From contig JAUVRN010000110.1 in the NCBI GenBank assembly GCA_030597645.1, positions 1-6,726 on the forward strand: 6,726 bases of DNA, in the 5' to 3' direction. A program made the position numbers and the translations under genes. Under the pieces are notes generated by a model. That model saw nothing but the letters and a program-made list of their open reading frames with translations, made no database searches and was not told the origin of the DNA. This DNA comes from Candidatus Zixiibacteriota bacterium (lineage in GTDB: Bacteria; Zixibacteria; MSB-5A5; JAUVRN01). Shown piece after piece: positions 1 through 6,242 of the stretch (position 1 is the stretch's first letter; every line of letters starts with the position of its first letter).

Positions 1-1
1 G

Positions 2-481
2 GAGGCGGGCGTGTCGCTGGAACGGTTTCCCGTGGTTGAACCGGAGCAGGTGGTACTGAGAGGCCCCCGGGCCGGATTGGTGGATCTCGTCTCGGTGGGC
101 ACGCGGTCCCTGGACATGCGCTTACTGACGGAGTCGGTCGAGCGCAGTGTGGATCTGGACCTCGCCGGACGATACAACGTGTCCGTCGATCCGGAGCGGG
201 TGGTCGTACGCTTCGCGGTGGCGCCCTCCGTCCGCCGGGAGATTCCAGGCATTCCCGTGCAGGCGCCCCGTGGCTGGAGGGCCGATCCCCCGACGGTTAC
301 GCTGAGCGTCCTGGGTGCCGAGGCCCGTCTCGATTCGCTGGGCCCGGAGTATTATCGCGCGGCCGTGACACCCGTGCAGGAGCTTCTGTCCGACAGTCTG
401 GCCTCGGTACAGGCGACCGTGCCACCGTTGGTGGAGATCCTTGCCGTTTCGCCCGACCGGGTACGCATCACAAGACGGTGA
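2..481 (+). CDS. YbbR-domain protein, 3' part (5' end outside window)
   Basis: The visible 156 to 159 residues carry the repeating pattern of YbbR domains: a P-x-x-V-x-V/L-R-G-P strand (PEQVVLRGPRAGL), a turn into a T-R-S-L-D 'idlsg-like' segment, then SVDPERVVVRFAV and a second similar stretch ending in PDRVRITRR. YbbR proteins (CdaR in Firmicutes) are usually anchored by one N-terminal membrane helix with several such repeats outside; CdaR regulates the diadenylate cyclase CdaA. No membrane helix is visible here, as expected if the 5' part is missing. The frame stays open to the left edge. A GTG at 11 has a GGAGG at 1-5, but starting there would cut into a YbbR repeat, so I treat the gene as partial. 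The stop overlaps the tsaD start by 4 bases (GTGA), which implies translational coupling. Family assignment is fairly good; cellular role is inference. Confidence 0.72.
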   Translation, partial: EAGVSLERFPVVEPEQVVLRGPRAGLVDLVSVGTRSLDMRLLTESVERSVDLDLAGRYNVSVDPERVVVRFAVAPSVRREIPGIPVQAPRGWRADPPTVTLSVLGAEARLDSLGPEYYRAAVTPVQELLSDSLASVQATVPPLVEILAVSPDRVRITRR

Positions 482-1524
482 TTGTCCTCGGAATCGAATC
501 GACCTGTGACGAAACGGCCGTCTCGATAGTTCGGGACGGCCGTGATGTTCTGAGCGCCGTCGCGGCCAGCCAGATGGAACACGCGGAATTCGGCGGCGTA
601 GTCCCCGAAGTCGCCGCCCGGGCACACATGGAGACCCTGCCGGATGTCTACCACCAGGCCCTGGCCCAATCCGGCGTCGAAGTCGGCCGGATCGAGGGCG
701 TCGCCGTGGCCTGCGGACCCGGCCTGGTGGGTGCTCTGCTGGTCGGCGTGTCCTGGGCCAAGGGGTTTTGCCTCGGTAGAGGACTGCCGCTGGTGGGTGT
801 CTCTCACCTGGAGGGACACATCTTCGCCAACCGCCTGGCGTTTCCGGAACTACAACCGCCTTTCGTGGCCCTGGTCGTTTCGGGAGGCCACACGCTGCTG
901 GCCTGGGTGCGGGACTGGGGCGATTACGTCGGCCTCGGCACCACGCGCGATGACGCCTGCGGCGAGGCGTTCGACAAAGTCTCAAAACTGCTCGGCCTGG
1001 GTTATCCGGGCGGCCCTGCCATCAGCCAGGTCGCAGAAGCGGGTGACGCGAACGCTATACGTTTTCCACGGGGTATGCGGAAACACCACAACTTTGACTT
1101 TTCGTACAGTGGCTTGAAGACGGCGGTGGCGCTGCACGTGCGCGAGCAGGGTACGTTGTCCCAACAACAGACGGCAGATATTGCCGCTTCGTTTCAGGAA
1201 GCGGCCGTGGATATCCTGGTGGACAAGTCGCTGGCTGCGTGCCGTGTCGTGCGTGCGCGGCAACTTGCCGTGGGCGGTGGCGTGGCGGCCAACCGCCGCC
1301 TGCGCGAATTACTCGATGATACCGGCGCCCGGGCCGGGATCGACTGCTTTTATCCGCCGCTTGAACTCTGTACAGACAACGCGACTATGATCGCCGCCGT
1401 GGGCGATTTCTATCTCGAACGCGGCGCTGCGCCACCGCCCTGGATGCCCGCCGTGGCCCGCTGGCCCCTGTGGCCGGCGGGAAAGGTTTTTGCTTGGGCG
1501 GACCCTGACCAGCCCGTAGACTGA
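478..1524 (+). CDS. tsaD: tRNA N6-threonylcarbamoyladenosine (t6A37) transferase subunit TsaD
   Basis: TsaD transfers the threonylcarbamoyl group from threonylcarbamoyl-AMP to adenosine 37 of ANN-decoding tRNAs, working in the cytoplasm with TsaB and TsaE. All family signatures are present: GIESTCDETAVSIV at residues 5-18, the metal-binding SHLEGH with H110 and H114, VVSGGHTLL (133-141), TRDDACGEAFDKVSKLLGLG (156-175) followed by YPGGP, GGGVAANRRLR (266-276) and CTDNATMIA (298-306), whose D300 is the third metal ligand. At 348 residues the length is normal and the protein looks complete. The GTG at 478 is chosen because MIVLGIESTCDET begins exactly where TsaD proteins begin. It overlaps the stop of the YbbR gene by 4 bases, with no strong Shine-Dalgarno sequence, so coupled translation is likely. 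tsaB and tsaE are not in this window. purM follows 6 bases later. Confidence 0.97.
   Translation: MIVLGIESTCDETAVSIVRDGRDVLSAVAASQMEHAEFGGVVPEVAARAHMETLPDVYHQALAQSGVEVGRIEGVAVACGPGLVGALLVGVSWAKGFCLGRGLPLVGVSHLEGHIFANRLAFPELQPPFVALVVSGGHTLLAWVRDWGDYVGLGTTRDDACGEAFDKVSKLLGLGYPGGPAISQVAEAGDANAIRFPRGMRKHHNFDFSYSGLKTAVALHVREQGTLSQQQTADIAASFQEAAVDILVDKSLAACRVVRARQLAVGGGVAANRRLRELLDDTGARAGIDCFYPPLELCTDNATMIAAVGDFYLERGAAPPPWMPAVARWPLWPAGKVFAWADPDQPVD
1494..1522 (+). promoter_or_regulatory. possible internal promoter before purM
   Basis: TTGGGC (1494-1499) and TAGACT (1517-1522) are separated by 17 bases and end 8 bases before the purM ATG. Each box is only a partial match to the sigma-70 consensus (3 of 6 and 4 of 6), and both lie inside the tsaD 3' end. 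The purM start has no Shine-Dalgarno-like sequence, so a nearly leaderless transcript is conceivable. This is a weak call that chance could explain. Confidence 0.22.
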
Positions 1525-1530
1525 CGTCTT

Positions 1531-2619
1531 ATGGACGATTCGACTGCGACATACGCGCAGAGCGGCGTCGACACCGACGGCGAGGAGCGCGGGATGCAAA
1601 AGCTCGGGGCATGGGTCACGAAGTCATTCGGATTGAGACCGGATCTGGGCCGGCCGGTACTTCCGTTGGGCCACTACGCCAATGTCATCGCGCTGGGCGA
1701 CACGCTGGGCCTGGCGCTGTCCACCGACGGCGTGGGTACCAAGATCTTCATCGCCGAGATGATGGACCGCTACGACACCATCGGCATCGACTGTGTGGCG
1801 ATGAACGTCAACGACCTCATCTGCATCGGTGCCGAGCCGTTGGCCATGCTCGACTACGTCGCGGTCCAGGTGCCGCATGAGCGTCTGCTGGACGAACTGG
1901 GCAAGGGCCTGTACCGCGCCTGTGAACTGGCCCACATCACCGTTCCGGGCGGGGAAGTGGCGCAGGTCCGGGAGATGATCAAGGGCACACGCGACGGCTG
2001 GTCCTTCGACCTGGTCGGCGCTGCGGTAGGCATCGTCGACCTGAACCGGATCATCACCGGCAAGGCCTGCAAACCGGGGGACGTGATGATCGGTATCGCG
2101 TCCACGGGCATTCACTCCAATGGCTACACGCTGGCACGCAAAGTGTTCTTCGACCAGGCCGGCCTGGATGTGCACAGTCACGTGCCGGAACTGGGGCGGA
2201 GGCTGGGAGATGAGTTGCTCGAACCCACGGGCATCTACGTGCGTGAAGCCGTATCGATGCTCCAGTCCGGATTGCCCGTCGCCGGTTTGGTGCACGTGAC
2301 GTCGGACGGCATGACCAATCTGCTTCGGCTCGAAGCCGAGGTCGGCTTCGATATCGAGTGCATGCCGGAGCCACAGCCGATCTTTGGCCTGTTGCAGGAT
2401 AAAGGCGGCATTACGGCTGCCGAGATGCATGAAGTATTCAACATGGGTGTCGGATTCTGCGTAGTGGCCGACGCGGCCAGTGAGTCCGAGATCCTGGAAC
2501 ACGCGCGTGCCGACGGCAAAGAGGCATGGGTGCTCGGACACGTAGTGCGCGGTCCGCGCGAGGTTCACCTGCGCTCCGCGGGTCTGGTGGGGCGGGGCAA
2601 TCATTTTGAAACGGTCTGA
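1531..2619 (+). CDS. purM: Phosphoribosylformylglycinamidine cyclo-ligase (AIR synthetase), divergent type
   Basis: PurM closes the imidazole ring of FGAM with ATP to give AIR, step five of de novo purine synthesis, in the cytoplasm. Recognisable signatures are YAQSGVDTD near the N-terminus (8-16), STDGVGTK (64-71), GIDCVAMNVNDL (85-96), GAEPLAMLDY (100-109), GGE (140-142), IASTGIHSNGYTLARK (189-204), EPTGIYV (231-237) and NMGVGF (304-309). The 362 residues are close to the usual 340-350. Several motifs differ from the common bacterial form: the GGFGALF-like segment is replaced by LPLGHYANVIAL, GGETAEMP reads GGEVAQVR, and HITGGG reads HVTSDG (255-260). This suggests a separate PurM subtype rather than a damaged gene, since all else is intact. 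ATG at 1531 is preferred over the ATG at 1594 because the YAQSGVD motif lies between them. No clear ribosome binding site is seen; tsaD ends 6 bases upstream. Confidence 0.93.
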   Translation: MDDSTATYAQSGVDTDGEERGMQKLGAWVTKSFGLRPDLGRPVLPLGHYANVIALGDTLGLALSTDGVGTKIFIAEMMDRYDTIGIDCVAMNVNDLICIGAEPLAMLDYVAVQVPHERLLDELGKGLYRACELAHITVPGGEVAQVREMIKGTRDGWSFDLVGAAVGIVDLNRIITGKACKPGDVMIGIASTGIHSNGYTLARKVFFDQAGLDVHSHVPELGRRLGDELLEPTGIYVREAVSMLQSGLPVAGLVHVTSDGMTNLLRLEAEVGFDIECMPEPQPIFGLLQDKGGITAAEMHEVFNMGVGFCVVADAASESEILEHARADGKEAWVLGHVVRGPREVHLRSAGLVGRGNHFETV

Positions 2620-2644
2620 CGTGAGCCGCCCAGTTCAGAGATAG

Positions 2645-4051
2645 ATGGACTCCGGGACGATTATTCTCGCCTGCGCCGTGACGGCGGTCACCATCACCAT
2701 CATGGTCGTGCTGTTCATGAAAGCCCAGGCGAGCAGGCCGCTTGCCGATGCGGCGGCCCGGGAAGCCTCGGCAGAGGCCCGGCACGAAGAACTGCGGAAC
2801 CGGCTGGATGATGCCCAGCGCGACTTCGTAACGCTGCGTGAAGAGTTGTCCGGTGCCGTTACCTCACGCAGTGTCGCCGAAGCGAGACTCGAGGAGGCGA
2901 CGCGAGGATTCGATAAACAGCGTCAGATCCTGGATGAGGCCAAGACCAAACTCTCCGACGCGTTCAAGGCGTTGGCGGCCGATGCCCTTTCGCAGAACAG
3001 CAAAGGTTTCCTGACCATTGCGGAGGAACAGTTCAAGAGACTGCGCGACGGTGCGCAGTCGGATCTCGATGCCCGCAAGACGGCCATCGCCCATTTGATC
3101 AACCCTCTGCACCAGGCGCTGGACGGTTACCAGGAACAGGCCCGCGTGCTCGAGGCAACGCGGCTCAAGGAGACCAGTGCCGTCGGTGAGCAGTTGCGTT
3201 CGCTCGCGCTGGCTCAGACCACACTGCAGGAGGAGACGGCCAAGCTGGTCAACGCCCTCCGGTCTCCGCAGGTGCGCGGTCGCTGGGGGGAGATCACACT
3301 GCGCAGGACGGCGGAGCTGGCCGGTATGTCACGCCACTGTGACTTCGTCGAGCAGGAGTCGGTCACCACCGAGGACGGACGCCTGCGACCCGACATGATC
3401 GTGCGACTCCCGGCCGGCCGGGAGGTGGTCGTCGATTCGAAAGTGTCGCTGGCCGGATTTCTGGAAGCCCTGGAAGCCAAGTCCGACTCGGAGCGTGACC
3501 GGGCCATGGATCGGCACGCGCTGCAGATCAAGCAGCACGTGGCCAGCCTCTCATCCAAGGAGTACTGGAATCAGTTTCCGACGGCGCCCGAATTCGTCGT
3601 GATGTTCATACCCAACGACAGTTTCCTGGCCGCGGCCGCAGAGCGGGATCCGAGTATCGTGGAGTCCGCGCTGTCCAGGAACGTCGTCATTGCCACGCCG
3701 ACCACGTTCATCGCGCTGCTGCGCGCCATCGCGTTCGGGTGGCGGCAGGAAGTGATCGCCGAGAGCGCTCAGAAGATCAGCCTGCTGGGCCAGGAACTGT
3801 CCGACCGCCTGGCCACCGTGACCGATCACTTTGCCGACCTGGGCAAATCCATCGGCCGTTCCGTGGACAGCTACAACGCGGCGGTCGCTTCATTCGAAAG
3901 CCGGTTGCTTTCTACGGCACGAAAGTTCAAGGAGCTGGGTGTGGAGGGTAAGAAGGCCATCAAGCCCATGGAGCCCGTGGATCAGATTCCGCGTCAGGTC
4001 GGTACCTCGTTCCCCGATGTGTCCGACCAGCGCACGGCCGGGCAGGACTGA
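2645..4051 (+). CDS. rmuC: DNA recombination protein RmuC family
   Basis: RmuC proteins have a restriction-endonuclease-like fold; in E. coli rmuC was found as a locus limiting inversion at short inverted repeats, and the exact biochemistry is not settled. Here an N-terminal hydrophobic helix (about residues 4-25) precedes a long, charged alpha-helical, probably coiled-coil region (about 30-200). The conserved core begins with SPQVRGRWGEITLRR (207-221). A PD-(D/E)xK-like pair follows: RPDMIV with D250, and VVVDSKVSL with D264 and K266. Next come FVVMFIPNDSFLAAA (317-331) and NVVIATPTTFIALLRAIAFGW (346-366), typical of the family, and a C-terminal helical tail. Length 468 is normal. The hydrophobic helix suggests the inner membrane with the nuclease-like domain in the cytoplasm. 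purM ends 25 bases upstream and the ATG has no strong Shine-Dalgarno sequence. The gene ends 33 bases from the convergent receiver gene with no evident terminator between them. Confidence 0.93.
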   Translation: MDSGTIILACAVTAVTITIMVVLFMKAQASRPLADAAAREASAEARHEELRNRLDDAQRDFVTLREELSGAVTSRSVAEARLEEATRGFDKQRQILDEAKTKLSDAFKALAADALSQNSKGFLTIAEEQFKRLRDGAQSDLDARKTAIAHLINPLHQALDGYQEQARVLEATRLKETSAVGEQLRSLALAQTTLQEETAKLVNALRSPQVRGRWGEITLRRTAELAGMSRHCDFVEQESVTTEDGRLRPDMIVRLPAGREVVVDSKVSLAGFLEALEAKSDSERDRAMDRHALQIKQHVASLSSKEYWNQFPTAPEFVVMFIPNDSFLAAAAERDPSIVESALSRNVVIATPTTFIALLRAIAFGWRQEVIAESAQKISLLGQELSDRLATVTDHFADLGKSIGRSVDSYNAAVASFESRLLSTARKFKELGVEGKKAIKPMEPVDQIPRQVGTSFPDVSDQRTAGQD

Positions 4052-4084
4052 CGAGCACCGCCGACGGCAGCCGGAATCACGACA

Positions 4085-4438
4085 CTAGGGCGTCAGCAAC
4101 TCCTTGATCTTGTCTTTCAGTTCGTTCAGATCGGCTGACTTGACGATATAGGCGTCCGCCATCCAGGTGGAGAAGTCACTCTTGTACGTCGAGTACGCGG
4201 TGTTCAGGATCACCGGTACCTCGCGATTGCGCTTTTTGAGTTCGTGGAGGACTTCCGTTCCTTCCCGCTTGGGGATCTTGATGTCCAGCACCACCAGGTC
4301 GAACACTTGGTCGCGTGCTGCGCTGACCGCCGTTTCGCCGTCACCGCATACGCTCACGTCGTAGCCGCACTCCGTCAGTTCGAGCCGGTACAACTCCTGC
4401 AGGTCCGGTTCATCTTCCACTATGAGAATCCGCGACAT
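4085..4438 (-). CDS. Single-domain response regulator (receiver only)
   Basis: A 117-residue CheY-like receiver and nothing more. The acidic pocket is E8-D9 (ILIVEDE), the phosphoacceptor is D52 in LVVLDIKIP, the switch threonine is T80 in VILNTAY, and the conserved lysine is K100 in YIVKSADL. All residues needed for phosphorylation are therefore present. The ending WMADAYIVKSADLNELKDKI belongs to a receiver subtype with WxADAY before the lysine. There is no DNA-binding, cyclase or other output domain, so it must act through protein contact or a phosphorelay. The frame is open further upstream, but the ATG at 4438 is chosen because MSRILIVEDE is the standard receiver start and a perfect AGGAGG sits 9 bases before it. 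The start lies inside the kinase gene, overlapping it by 29 bases, so the two are surely cotranscribed and D52 is most likely phosphorylated by that kinase. Confidence 0.93.
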   Translation of the reverse strand: MSRILIVEDEPDLQELYRLELTECGYDVSVCGDGETAVSAARDQVFDLVVLDIKIPKREGTEVLHELKKRNREVPVILNTAYSTYKSDFSTWMADAYIVKSADLNELKDKIKELLTP

Positions 4439-6101
4439 CCCGTCGTTCCTCCTCGGCCGTCTCGACAGCGTGCGGGCGGTGCGGCAGCTCAATACGGAAA
4501 CGTGTTCCGCCCATGTCGGGTTCGGCCAGCGTGATTTTACCTCCGTGATCCGTGACAATACGGCGCGTGACCGGCAGTCCCAGTCCGGATCCCGCCACCT
4601 TGGTCGTGAAAAAGGGCGTGAACACCTGCTCGAACAGGTCCTTCGGAATACCGGGACCGGTATCCTCCAGTTCCATCACCGCCGACGATACGCCCTGCCG
4701 GGTGGTCAGTACGAGCCGCCGGCGGCCCCGTTCTTCCCCGGCCGCGGACATGGCTTCGATCGCATTGTCCAGCAGGTTGAGCACTACCTGCTTCATGCGG
4801 CGGGTGTCCGCCAGCACCTCGCACGGGCGCTCGTCGTAACGGCGAACGATCTCGATGTTCTGCTGAGCCATGCGGGCTTCCACCATCTCCAGCGCCTCGT
4901 CCAGCGTCTCGCGCAGATCGACGGGCTCGAGGTTGAGCTTGATCTCCTTGGAGTAGTCGAGAATCTGTGACGTGATGCGCTCCAGGCGGTTCACCTCGCG
5001 AATGATGACCTCCAGCTCACGTCTCGGTGCACCATCGAGTCTGGCGACCGCCTTCTGGGCCCTGCGCGCAAAGCCACCGATGGCGACCAGCGGTGTCTTG
5101 ATCTCGTGCGCGACGGTGGTTGCGAGCTTGCCCATGTCTACCAGGCGATCGTGCTGCATCAGGTAGTTCTGATTCTCCCGCAGCAGTTCGTACAGGTGCT
5201 CCGTTTCCTGTAGTTGGCGTTCCAGGTCACGGTGCAGCCGGTTGCTGACGATCTCTGCTGCTGCCTGGTTGGCCATCGTCTGCAGCAGCGTGATCGTGTC
5301 CTGGAGAATTGGCAGTCCCGTCACGAAGTTGTCGGCCACCAGCACGCCCACGTCCTCCTGCTCGAGGTACAGCGGCACGGCCACGGCGGGCATACCCTCG
5401 TAAAGCTCGTCGAGAAAGGGGTGTCCCATGGGGGCCTGGTTCGGTTCGATGCGGTGCGCCTCCCGGTCGTGGAGCACCGTGGAGATGGGCGAACCGGATC
5501 GGCGCGGGATGCGCACGTTACTCAGTTTGCCGTTGAGCTGGGCGTCGGGCTCGAATATGCCGGCGAACACCTGTTCGGTGAGGGTCTGTAGCTCGGCCCC
5601 CGATTCCGCCATCTGCAGCCAGGTCCGCCGGCCCTCATCCGCGGAGAGATGTCCCAGCCCCATCTCACCCCGGAGGTCGTCACCGTCGACCAGAAACAGC
5701 AGCGCGCGATTGAGCCCGATGGCGCCCCCGGCCGTGACCCCGATCAGGAAAAGCTGGAGGGTCTTCTTCAGGTCAGTAGAGCGGGACAGGGAGTCGGACA
5801 CCTGGTTGAGCAGCGTCAGTTCCGCCACGCGCCGGCGCAGGCTGTCCCCGGTATTTCTCAGCCGGATATCATAGGAGCGCAGTTGATCGAGCATGGCGGC
5901 CAGTGCGCGGCCGACGATCCGGTCGGCGGTCCGCCGGCCGTCTGCGCGGGTGACGTAGTTTTGGAGCGTTTCGCAGGAAAAGCACTCCCGGAAGAGGATC
6001 CAGGCGATCTCGGGAGTGACCTGGGCGTCGGGGTCGGCCTGGCGGAGCCAGCACTGTCCACCCGTACCCACAACCTGACAGACGTGCTCGGCCTGCGCCA
6101 C
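4410..6101 (-). CDS. Soluble GAF-domain sensor histidine kinase with N-terminal cysteine cluster
   Basis: With the chosen GTG start at 6101 the protein has 563 residues. Order of parts: a cysteine-bearing segment (C8, C17-W18, C40-x2-C43), a helical linker (about 55-105), a GAF-like sensor domain (about 95-285), a helical segment (about 285-320), then the kinase core. The core shows the H-box VAHEIKTPL with phosphoacceptor H332, N-box NLLDNAIEA (442-450), G1 EDTGPGIP (479-486), F-box FTPFF (494-498) and G2 GSGLGL (504-509), so it should be catalytically competent. It ends in a short charged tail. No membrane helix is present; it should be cytoplasmic and sense an internal cue. GTG 6101 is preferred because GAGGG lies 5 bases before it, a promoter-like element lies further upstream, and the cysteine motif starts just after. 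An in-frame GTG at 6176 would add 25 residues but overlaps the probable -10 box. The open frame continues to 6707, but only as the antisense shadow of nadC. The signal is unknown. Confidence 0.9.
   Translation of the reverse strand: MAQAEHVCQVVGTGGQCWLRQADPDAQVTPEIAWILFRECFSCETLQNYVTRADGRRTADRIVGRALAAMLDQLRSYDIRLRNTGDSLRRRVAELTLLNQVSDSLSRSTDLKKTLQLFLIGVTAGGAIGLNRALLFLVDGDDLRGEMGLGHLSADEGRRTWLQMAESGAELQTLTEQVFAGIFEPDAQLNGKLSNVRIPRRSGSPISTVLHDREAHRIEPNQAPMGHPFLDELYEGMPAVAVPLYLEQEDVGVLVADNFVTGLPILQDTITLLQTMANQAAAEIVSNRLHRDLERQLQETEHLYELLRENQNYLMQHDRLVDMGKLATTVAHEIKTPLVAIGGFARRAQKAVARLDGAPRRELEVIIREVNRLERITSQILDYSKEIKLNLEPVDLRETLDEALEMVEARMAQQNIEIVRRYDERPCEVLADTRRMKQVVLNLLDNAIEAMSAAGEERGRRRLVLTTRQGVSSAVMELEDTGPGIPKDLFEQVFTPFFTTKVAGSGLGLPVTRRIVTDHGGKITLAEPDMGGTRFRIELPHRPHAVETAEEERRDVADSHSGR
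4448..4453 (-). promoter_or_regulatory. Shine-Dalgarno sequence of the receiver gene
   Basis: AGGAGG on the minus strand, 9 bases before the ATG at 4438. It lies within the kinase coding sequence and fixes the receiver start, excluding the longer upstream open frame. Confidence 0.85.
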
Positions 6102-6106
6102 TGCGA

Positions 6107-6111
6107 CCCTC
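6107..6111 (-). promoter_or_regulatory. Shine-Dalgarno sequence of the kinase gene
   Basis: GAGGG on the minus strand, 5 bases before the GTG at 6101. The spacing is on the short side, but it is the best start signal in the region and supports the start chosen for the kinase. Confidence 0.5.
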
Positions 6112-6167
6112 GCTTTCGGCCGCAGATTCGTTCTACGGCCCGTTTTCGAATCGATTGCGCCACCTTC

Positions 6168-6198
6168 AATATAGGGCACCTCTCTTGGGCCGCGCCAA
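6168..6198 (-). promoter_or_regulatory. Probable promoter of the kinase/receiver operon
   Basis: Read on the minus strand: TTGGCG (6193-6198, 4 of 6 to the -35 consensus), a 19-base spacer, then TATATT (6168-6173, 5 of 6 to the -10 consensus). This is the AT-richest part of an otherwise GC-rich region. Transcription would start near 6160, leaving a leader of about 60 bases before the GTG at 6101. The long spacer suggests a weak or activated promoter. The -35 box sits inside an inverted repeat (6184-6199), a possible operator. Confidence 0.45.
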
Positions 6199-6205
6199 GT
6201 TTTTT
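6184..6205 (+). terminator. Terminator-like hairpin with T-tract, or dyad operator
   Basis: CTTGG (6184-6188) and CCAAG (6195-6199) form a perfect 5-bp inverted repeat around a 6-base loop, followed at once by six T's (6200-6205). On the plus strand this has the layout of an intrinsic terminator, though the stem is short. It would stop transcripts arriving antisense to the kinase before they reach nadC. On the minus strand there is no T-tract, and the same dyad covers the kinase -35 box, so it may instead be a binding site. Both readings are inference. Confidence 0.35.
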
Positions 6206-6206
6206 G

Positions 6207-6235
6207 TTGTACGACCCCGCCGGTCGTCCTACTGT
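6207..6235 (+). promoter_or_regulatory. Possible promoter of nadC
   Basis: TTGTAC (6207-6212) and TACTGT (6230-6235) are 17 bases apart. Both match the consensus poorly (3 of 6 each), but TACTGT fits the TAnnnT form and ends 7 bases before the nadC ATG, the spacing expected for leaderless mRNA. nadC has no Shine-Dalgarno sequence. Its promoter must lie in this region unless nadC is read from antisense transcription of the kinase gene. Confidence 0.3.
6211..6227. promoter_or_regulatory. Inverted repeat upstream of nadC, candidate operator
   Basis: ACGACC (6211-6216) and GGTCGT (6222-6227) are a perfect 6-bp inverted repeat with a 5-base spacer, centred 24 bases before the nadC ATG. The centre-to-centre spacing of the half-sites is 11 bases, about one helical turn, as expected for a dimeric regulator. 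It falls between the possible -35 and -10 boxes of nadC, a place where a bound protein would repress. NAD-synthesis genes are often controlled by dedicated repressors (NrtR, NiaR, NadQ families), but I do not recognise this as any of their known sites. Confidence 0.35.
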
Positions 6236-6242
6236 CCTGCGC

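Noticed and set aside
11..13. GTG at 11 with GGAGG upstream as the true start of the YbbR gene
   Set aside because: The frame is open to the window edge and this start would truncate a YbbR repeat and remove the usual membrane anchor. It cannot be excluded without upstream sequence.
122..985. Long minus-strand open frame across the YbbR and tsaD genes
   Set aside because: The translation is arginine- and proline-rich with no known motif, as expected of a GC-rich shadow frame opposite real genes.
1624..2604. Long minus-strand open frame opposite purM (326 codons)
   Set aside because: It mirrors purM codon by codon, is rich in His, Val and Gln, and shows no family signature; GC bias keeps such antisense frames open.
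2620..2644. Gap between purM and rmuC as a promoter or terminator
   Set aside because: Only 25 bases, with no hairpin and no recognisable -10 or -35 pair.
4439..4558. Longer start for the receiver, adding 40 residues
   Set aside because: The extra residues match no receiver family, lie antisense to nothing but within the kinase 3' coding region, and a perfect AGGAGG precedes the internal ATG at 4438.
5214..5874. Plus-strand open frames opposite the kinase GAF region
   Set aside because: The translations have no coherent domain and lie opposite a well-supported kinase gene.
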